Both the position numbers and the translations under genes were made by a program. Under the pieces are notes generated by a model. The model saw nothing but the letters and a program-made list of their open reading frames with translations, did no database searches and was not told the origin of the DNA. Source: JAJPXC01 sp964517875 (GTDB taxonomy: Bacteria > Bacteroidota > Bacteroidia > Bacteroidales > Muribaculaceae). From it: a stretch of DNA of 11,726 nucleotides. This document shows, in pieces, positions 8,378 to 11,726 of this stretch. The stretch is from positions 1 to 11,726 of the forward strand of contig CAZFEU010000059.1 of the NCBI GenBank assembly GCA_964517875.1, given 5' to 3'. Every line of letters starts with the position of its first letter. Positions within the stretch are counted from its first letter, which is position 1.

Positions 8378-9241
8378 ATGGATCGAGTAATATTAGGCGA
8401 CAACCAATTCTTCGCCGTAAACCACCTCTCTGACGAGCGCTCGCGGGCGCAGGCCGTAAGGTTCAAGGACGACAAGGCAATTATCGACGTGCTCGACACG
8501 GCCATGGATCTGGGTATCGACACATTCATGTGCACCACACACGACCGTATCGCCAACATCGCCGAGTATATGCGCCAGAACCACGAGAAGTACCGCAACT
8601 TCAAGTTCTACCCCTGTATGCCATACGCCCACAAGTATGCCAACGCCGTGACCGAGCTCGGCATACTTGGCACGCTTAAGGCATATATCCCCGGCAATAT
8701 ACTCGCCGTGGCCTCAAAAGCCGGCATGGCATATATGCGCAAGGATTTCCCCGCATTGATGGAATTGCTCGTTGACGCTGAGATGAAGATGTTCAAGGGC
8801 ATGAACACCCCGGTGATATTCCTTCAGAACGTAATTGTAGACCTGCTGATGGGATTGGGCATGAACGAAATATTGGTACACTTCGCCGAGTATATACGCG
8901 ACAAGTACAATGCCGAGCCTGGATTTATCACCATGAATCTGCCGCGCATGGTCGACTTGTGCGAGCGCGAGGGTATTAAGAATCCCATCATCTGCGCCTC
9001 GATCAACAAGATTGGCTTCCGCATGTCGGGCTCAATAGCCGAATATGAGGAATATCTTCGCAGCGACCGTCAGTTCCGTCCCATAGCCATGCAGTGTCTT
9101 GCGGCCGGCGCGCTTAAGCCTCAGGAGGCCATGGAGTATGTGTGTCAGTTCCCCAAAATCGAGTCAATACTCTTTGGAGCGTCGTCGCGCGCGCACATCG
9201 AGCAAACCCGCGACTTGATTTATAAATACAGCAACCGTTGA
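8378..9241 (+). CDS. Aldo/keto-reductase-like TIM-barrel protein without the usual catalytic tetrad
   Basis: This 287-residue protein starts at the ATG at 8378; a TTG 3 nt earlier is less likely. Its start (VILGDNQFF) and especially its C-terminal stretch (residues 236-281, with QCLAAGALKP and the ESILFGASS phosphate-loop-like segment at 262-270) resemble the aldo/keto reductase fold. The active-site landmarks are missing. Where the family has an Asp-Thr-Ala...Tyr-Gly after strand 2, this protein has GIDTFMCTTHDRI (46-58). The usual catalytic His position appears as LQN (149-151). It may be an isomerase, a lyase or a non-NADPH relative. It lies 44 nt after the dehydrogenase gene, and its stop overlaps the next start by one base (TGATG), so it is translationally coupled to the Alg14-like gene. 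The fold call is by eye and the function is unknown. Confidence 0.75.
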   Translation: MDRVILGDNQFFAVNHLSDERSRAQAVRFKDDKAIIDVLDTAMDLGIDTFMCTTHDRIANIAEYMRQNHEKYRNFKFYPCMPYAHKYANAVTELGILGTLKAYIPGNILAVASKAGMAYMRKDFPALMELLVDAEMKMFKGMNTPVIFLQNVIVDLLMGLGMNEILVHFAEYIRDKYNAEPGFITMNLPRMVDLCEREGIKNPIICASINKIGFRMSGSIAEYEEYLRSDRQFRPIAMQCLAAGALKPQEAMEYVCQFPKIESILFGASSRAHIEQTRDLIYKYSNR

Positions 9242-9708
9242 TGGAATCTACAGCTCCGCGCAAGCGCGTTTTTGCCGTAGCGTCACAAGGTGGACACTGG
9301 GTGCAGCTTATGCGCATCGTGCCAGCTTTCGGCAACCGGTACGAGATGATGTTCTGCTCCACCAAGCCCGATTATGCCAACGTAGTGGGCAATGACCGTT
9401 TTGTGGTAATCAAGGACTATACTCGCCACAGCGCCTGGCGGATACTGTCGGTGTTCAGCACTGCCTTTAAAGCCATGCGGCGTTTCCGCCCCGATGTGAT
9501 ACTTACCACCGGCTCAGGGCCTGCGATAGCAGTGATTCTTGCGGGTAAGTTGCTTGGAGTGAAATCGATATGGATCGATTCGGTGGCCAATGCCGAACAT
9601 ATGTCGTTGAGCGGACGCATAGCCCGTCATGTCGCCACGAGAGTTTACTCGCAGTGGCCCAATGTAGCTAAAAACTCCGGTGTGCGTTTCGCCGGCAATA
9701 TTTTCTGA
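9241..9708 (+). CDS. Alg14-like glycosyltransferase subunit (EpsE/PssD/Cps14F type)
   Basis: This 155-residue protein has a typical bacterial Alg14-like length. It begins with a nucleotide-fold strand and the ASQGGHW motif (14-20), and has PDVILTTGSGPA (84-95) followed by a hydrophobic helix and GVKSIWIDSVANAE (106-119). These are the hallmarks of the N-terminal acceptor half of GT-B enzymes related to MurG. Such proteins anchor and complete an Alg13-like partner, whose gene starts 4 nt after this stop. The ATG at 9241 overlaps the previous stop codon. Relatives usually transfer GlcNAc, galactose or glucuronic acid to a lipid-linked sugar on the inner leaflet of the membrane. Which sugar is transferred here is not known. 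Confidence 0.88.
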   Translation: MESTAPRKRVFAVASQGGHWVQLMRIVPAFGNRYEMMFCSTKPDYANVVGNDRFVVIKDYTRHSAWRILSVFSTAFKAMRRFRPDVILTTGSGPAIAVILAGKLLGVKSIWIDSVANAEHMSLSGRIARHVATRVYSQWPNVAKNSGVRFAGNIF

Positions 9709-9712
9709 TACT

Positions 9713-10186
9713 ATGATATTTGCAGCAGTAGGTTCGCAGGTTCCGTTCGACAGACTTATAAAAATCATCGACGCTGTAGCCGCCGACTTGAATGAGCCGG
9801 TGGTGGCGCAAACATTGAAGGGTGAATATAAGCCGGTAAATATCACTACTGTCGACGTGCTCCCTCCGGCGGAGTTTCGCAAGCACTTCGACGAAGCCCG
9901 CGTCATTGTCACCCATGCGGGCATGGGCGTCATTCTTACGGCAATGGAGCTTAATAAGCCTGTCATCGTTTGTCCCCGCAACCCTGAGAACGGTGAGATA
10001 CTCAACAATCATCAGCTTGCCACTTCAGCACGCATGAGCGAGATGGGTTATGTGTATGTGGCCGAGGATGAGGATACGATGCGCAAGTTGCTCTCCGACC
10101 CCGACCTCAAGCCCCTGCATCATGTAGGGCCCACGGCCTCAGAATCGCTCGTCAACGACCTCACCGCATTCATCGACGCCCTATAA
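9713..10186 (+). CDS. Alg13-like glycosyltransferase subunit (EpsF/PssE/Cps14G type)
   Basis: This 157-residue protein corresponds to the C-terminal, nucleotide-sugar-binding half of a MurG-like GT-B enzyme (GT28 C-terminal domain). It opens with MIFAAVGSQVPFDRLIKIID, close to the family form, and carries THAGMG (67-72), NKPVIVCPR (81-89) and NNHQ (98-101) of the UDP-sugar site. With the Alg14-like protein encoded 4 nt upstream it should form a single two-subunit transferase. The ATG at 9713 is chosen because it gives the family N-terminus. It is the last gene of the operon; the next 200 nt hold only the structured element at 10233-10358. Confidence 0.88.
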   Translation: MIFAAVGSQVPFDRLIKIIDAVAADLNEPVVAQTLKGEYKPVNITTVDVLPPAEFRKHFDEARVIVTHAGMGVILTAMELNKPVIVCPRNPENGEILNNHQLATSARMSEMGYVYVAEDEDTMRKLLSDPDLKPLHHVGPTASESLVNDLTAFIDAL

Positions 10187-10232
10187 TCGCCGCTATTGTT
10201 GCTGCGACTTAGTCATTCACCGGGCAGATAAT

Positions 10233-10358
10233 CCCCTTGATACATTTCTGCCAGGAATATTGACTTTAATGATATTCTTGCCCAAATGTAAAAGTAGATA
10301 ATCTTGAAGATAAACATACGAACGAGATTAAAACTCGGTCGTATGTTTATCTAAGGGG
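10233..10358. other. Structured intergenic element: two hairpins closed by an outer stem (possible three-way junction)
   Basis: CCCCTT (10233-10238) pairs with AAGGGG (10353-10358). Inside are two hairpins. The first pairs TACATTT (10241-10247) with AAATGTA (10284-10290), then after a small internal loop has nine more pairs (10252-10260 with 10272-10280, one of them G-T) and an 11-nt loop. The second is a perfect 14-bp stem, AGATAAACATACGA with its complement (10308-10321 / 10339-10352), plus four inner pairs and a 7-nt loop. It ends exactly where the outer stem begins. The element lies between convergent genes, so a bidirectional terminator is the simplest reading, but no U-tract follows it on the plus strand. 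Alternatives are a small RNA, a 3' UTR structure or a mobile palindromic element. Strand of action is unknown. Nothing else was seen in 10187-10401. Confidence 0.6.
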
Positions 10359-10401
10359 CGTACTTGTTGGTATAAGTTGTGTAGAGTATTTCAATAAGTG
10401 T

Positions 10402-10725
10402 TCAATAACACTCACCCTCTCTCTCCACCAATTTTACAGTAATTGGCTTATTGTCTGGCAAAATAAAGTCCTGAGCAAGGTCATAGGCTCCATTTCCATC
10501 TAACATGGAGATATCTATCCATTTTCTTTGGCCCTCTACTTCAACTTGACAACGAACTCGGCTCACGTTTTTATCGTTGGTTGATACTTGAATAAAGCAT
10601 TGACCATTTATCTTCCGTGTTGTTTCGGTCAAAAGTGATACATGTTTACCACTGTATATACATGTATTTGCATAAACACTGATGGTAATGAGGCAAGCGG
10701 AAAAGAATAAAAATATTTTCTTCAT
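10402..10725 (-). CDS. Small exported protein of unknown function
   Basis: This 107-residue protein has a clear signal peptide: MKK, a hydrophobic core to about residue 18, then VYA|NTC, with likely cleavage after Ala19. The mature part of about 88 residues has four cysteines (22, 43, 59, 106), so two disulfides are possible in the periplasm, and no membrane segment. Cys11 lies inside the signal core and there is no convincing lipobox. Charged and polar residues alternate in a beta-rich pattern, but no family is recognised. Base composition is visibly more AT-rich than the upstream genes, which suggests a different origin. No promoter box was found in the 46 nt between its ATG and the terminator of the upstream structured RNA on the same strand. 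It may therefore depend on read-through from the promoter at 10995-11025. A short inverted repeat (AGTGTT/AACACT, 10397-10412) overlaps the stop codon. Confidence 0.7.
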   Translation of the reverse strand: MKKIFLFFSACLITISVYANTCIYSGKHVSLLTETTRKINGQCFIQVSTNDKNVSRVRCQVEVEGQRKWIDISMLDGNGAYDLAQDFILPDNKPITVKLVEREGECY

Positions 10726-10771
10726 AGCATATTTCGTTTTGGTTGGTCTTACAGCCCCATCGACCGGTTGT

Positions 10772-10806
10772 AAAAAAGAAAGAGGCGTGGGCTGCTATGC
10801 CACGCC
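10772..10806 (-). terminator. Intrinsic terminator of the structured RNA
   Basis: On the minus strand GGCGTGG (10806-10800) pairs with CCACGCC (10790-10784) around a 9-nt loop, and one further A-T pair extends the stem to 8 bp. It is followed by TCTTTCTTTTTT, ending at 10772. Hairpin plus T-tract is a classic rho-independent terminator. It ends 46 nt before the start codon of the exported-protein gene on the same strand. Confidence 0.8.
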
Positions 10807-10970
10807 TTAAGTAGAAGGTGGTCGGATTACCTTTGTATGCGGATGTGGAATAAGCAGCTCCACGCCTATGACGTGGAGACCGCTAAGCCAACTCTTGCAT
10901 ACTTGAGTAAGTTTCCGACGCTTCTCTACTACAAGATGATGGGCATAACGCCTCTTGTTAACAATGTCTC

Positions 10971-10990
10971 GAATTAATGGCCATTAATTC
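10971..10990. repeat. Perfect 20-bp palindrome at the predicted RNA start
   Basis: GAATTAATGG is followed directly by its exact complement CCATTAATTC, with no spacer. It begins 5 nt past the -7 box, at or next to the predicted transcription start of the minus-strand RNA. It could be an operator for a dimeric repressor, or fold as an 8-bp hairpin with a GGCC loop at the RNA 5' end. Confidence 0.85.
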
Positions 10991-10994
10991 GGCA

Positions 10995-11025
10995 CAAATA
11001 TAATGAATGTTTTTGATTTCCCAAA
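10995..11025 (-). promoter_or_regulatory. Consensus Bacteroidetes promoter of the structured RNA
   Basis: On the minus strand TTTG (11025-11022), 19 nt, then TATATTTG (11002-10995). Both boxes and the spacing match the Bacteroidetes primary sigma consensus exactly. It is the best promoter in the window, which fits an abundant RNA. Confidence 0.8.
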
Positions 11026-11084
11026 AATCTAACAATTTGTTTTTTTGTGGAGCAACTGCGTCAAAATGTTTAGTCTACGCTAAT

Positions 11085-11307
11085 AGCCCGCAGGGCTTCA
11101 CTCTATATAACCACATGACTGCGAGCGCGGCGAGCTGGCTTGTGGATGTGAGACGATTGGTGCTGGTGTGCCTGTGTGGCACTACTCTAATCGCTCGAAG
11201 TTACCAGAGTAGCGCCCTCCGGGCGCTATGCCTGGTGGTTTCGGTCTGTCCCCAAGCCAGCGTTAACACGCTGTCATGGGGTTACATAGAGGTACGCCCT
11301 CCGGGCG
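11085..11307. repeat. Imperfect inverted repeat of GC-rich palindromic units
   Basis: Two copies of a unit of about 75 nt face each other around position 11196. Over the first 39 nt, the plus strand from 11085 and the minus strand from 11307 agree at about 31 positions by eye (shared pieces include CTCTAT, TAACC and CATGAC). They share GCTGGCTTG further in. Small hairpins recur within: AGCCC/GGGCT (11085-11097), GTGCC/GGCAC (11168-11182), CTACTCT/AGAGTAG (11182-11212), TAGCGCCC/GGGCGCTA (11210-11228), CCCC...GGGG around CAGCGT/ACGCTG (11250-11281) and CGCCC/GGGCG (11295-11307). CGCCCTCCGGGCG occurs twice, 82 nt apart. It resembles REP-like palindromic arrays. No convincing coding sequence was seen from 10991 to 11456. 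Confidence 0.7.
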
Positions 11308-11311
11308 GGTT

Positions 11312-11412
11312 GATGTTTCACAACATCGTGTCGCCGACACTCGATTGTTTTTTGTTACGACTGTACCCCACACTTGCATGTGGGGCTCGATACTACACCG
11401 CCGCGCTGCGGC
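11312..11412. repeat. Further palindromic repeat unit with four hairpins
   Basis: Four short hairpins follow the inverted pair: GATGTT/AACATC (11312-11327), GTGTC/GACAC (11328-11340), CCCCACA/TGTGGGG (11366-11385) and GCCGC/GCGGC with a 3-nt loop (11400-11412). The order of a CCCC..GGGG hairpin, a short spacer and a GC hairpin with a 3-nt loop repeats that seen on the minus strand from 11281 to 11210. It is therefore probably a third, diverged copy of the same unit. Confidence 0.6.
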
Positions 11413-11495
11413 TATGACCAGTGCCGTGCCGTAGAGTACGCTGATGGCAGTGGTGCATGTGGCTAATGCGCTTGGCGAGGTTAGCGGCGGTAGTG

Positions 11496-11693
11496 GGGAA
11501 TCCAATAGTACAATTGGAGAAAAAAGTTGAGGCTTTATCTGAGTATGTTGAAGAAATTCTAGCAGATGTAAATGAAGTTAATGAGGATACACGAATGCAA
11601 TTAGAACTTATAAATGAGGCCATTGCAGAACTTCAAGTTAAGCATAGAAGCAATCCTCCGCGAAAAAGAGTAGGTTTTACGCCTGGAGATTGA
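11496..11693 (+). pseudogene. C-terminal remnant, probably of an ORF6N-domain protein
   Basis: From about 11500 the sequence becomes AT-rich and encodes about 65 residues. These are a charged heptad-like helix (IVQLEKKVEALSEYVEEIL), then NEDTRMQLELINEAIAELQ, and a basic tail PPRKRVGF. From memory this pattern matches the C-terminal coiled coil of Bacteroidetes ORF6N (phage-type DNA-binding) proteins, whose N-terminal ORF6N domain is absent here. Upstream lies the palindrome array rather than coding sequence. The frame does stay open back to an ATG at 11457, but those residues come from GC-rich repeat-like sequence. It is most likely a truncated, non-functional remnant. A short expressed coiled-coil protein is the less likely alternative. 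An inverted repeat (TCCAAT/ATTGGA, 11501-11518) sits at the composition change. Confidence 0.5.
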
Positions 11694-11726
11694 AAAATGG
11701 AGGTCACAAATTGTGACCTCCATTTT
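11694..11726 (+). terminator. Strong intrinsic terminator after the ORF6N-like remnant
   Basis: AAAATGGAGGTCACA (11694-11708) pairs perfectly over 15 bp with its complement (11712-11726) around the loop AAT and ends in TTTT at the window edge. The A-run on the 5' side makes it usable from both strands. It begins immediately after the TGA of the remnant. Confidence 0.8.

Larger units (their letters stand above)
10772..10990 (-). ncRNA. Structured RNA of about 219 nt with own promoter and terminator (6S-like or regulatory leader)
   Basis: Limits come from a consensus promoter (10995-11025) and an intrinsic terminator (10772-10806). Visible folds, in transcript order, are a palindromic 5' end (10990-10971) and a hairpin CAAGA/TCTTG with inner GGC/GCC (10957-10932). 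Then comes a long rod (10929-10811) built from stems TAC/GTA, CTTC/GAAG, TCCGAC/GTCGGA, GTAA/TTAC and GCATAC/GTATGC separated by small loops. The rod opens into a large bubble, then has an apical hairpin of CGTGGAG/CTCCACG (10872-10878 / 10858-10864) with five further pairs below it. A rod with a central bubble, own promoter and terminator is what 6S RNA and the Bacteroidales-1 motif look like, but I cannot confirm membership of either. The alternative is a 5' leader controlling the small exported-protein gene downstream. No open frame of note lies inside. Confidence 0.6.

Noticed and set aside
9514..10012. Overlapping minus-strand open frames opposite the Alg14-like and Alg13-like genes
   Set aside because: The plus-strand genes have clear family motifs and tight operon spacing; the antisense frames do not.
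10233..10358. Hammerhead-type ribozyme in the three-way junction
   Set aside because: The conserved CUGAUGA core is absent from both strands.
10772..10990. tmRNA, RNase P RNA, SRP RNA or a well-known riboswitch (TPP, cobalamin, c-di-GMP)
   Set aside because: None of their conserved core motifs could be recognised on the minus strand, and the size does not fit RNase P RNA or tmRNA.
11085..11412. CRISPR array
   Set aside because: The repeats are diverged, palindromic, in both orientations and unevenly spaced, with no constant repeat/spacer pattern and no cas genes in the window.
11007..11417. A 136-codon plus-strand open frame across the palindromic array
   Set aside because: Its sequence follows the hairpin repeats, it has no domain-like pattern, and another long frame is open on the opposite strand in the same GC-rich stretch. 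It is treated as non-coding.

Overview
The window looks like a chromosomal segment of a Bacteroidales bacterium, plausibly Muribaculaceae-like (the family is an inference from gene content, not a search). Supporting signs are the fused gamma/alpha 2-oxoacid:ferredoxin oxidoreductase, a GH97 glycosidase with signal peptide, a fragment resembling the C-terminus of Bacteroidetes ORF6N proteins, weak Shine-Dalgarno sequences, and repeated promoter boxes of the Bacteroidetes type (TTTG, about 19 nt, TAnnTTTG). Roughly the first 10.2 kb is dense and moderately GC-rich. The last 1.5 kb is different: patches of low GC, long palindromes, one small exported protein and a gene remnant.

Layout. On the minus strand, reading leftward, are yraN (2455-2823), korA (512-2353) and korB (1-508, cut by the window edge). 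Diverging from yraN on the plus strand are a CorA-type divalent-metal channel (2899-3861), an AI-2E/PerM-type eight-helix membrane protein (3929-5041) and a SusB-like GH97 alpha-glucosidase with no SusC/SusD partner in view (5117-7228). A four-gene plus-strand operon follows (7314-10186): a Gfo/Idh/MocA sugar dehydrogenase, an aldo/keto-reductase-like TIM barrel that lacks the usual catalytic residues, and an Alg14-like plus Alg13-like pair that together should form one two-subunit glycosyltransferase. The first gene is preceded by a textbook -7 box. The operon probably makes and transfers a modified sugar for a cell-surface or secreted glycan.

The accessory-looking tail (10187-11726). Downstream of the glycan operon, two large hairpins are enclosed by a CCCCTT/AAGGGG stem, which together could fold as a three-way junction (10233-10358). 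Facing them on the minus strand is a low-GC gene for a small secreted cysteine-containing protein (10402-10725). Upstream of that gene, on the same strand, lies the strongest unexplained signal in the window: a consensus promoter, a perfect 20-bp palindrome at the predicted start site, a roughly 120-nt rod-shaped RNA fold, and an intrinsic terminator, ending 46 nt before the start codon. One arm of the RNA can also pair with the terminator. It may therefore be a free-standing 6S-like RNA or a switching leader for the secreted protein. Beyond it are inverted copies of a GC-rich palindromic repeat unit, a remnant resembling the C-terminus of an ORF6N-domain protein, and a 15-bp terminator hairpin at the window edge.
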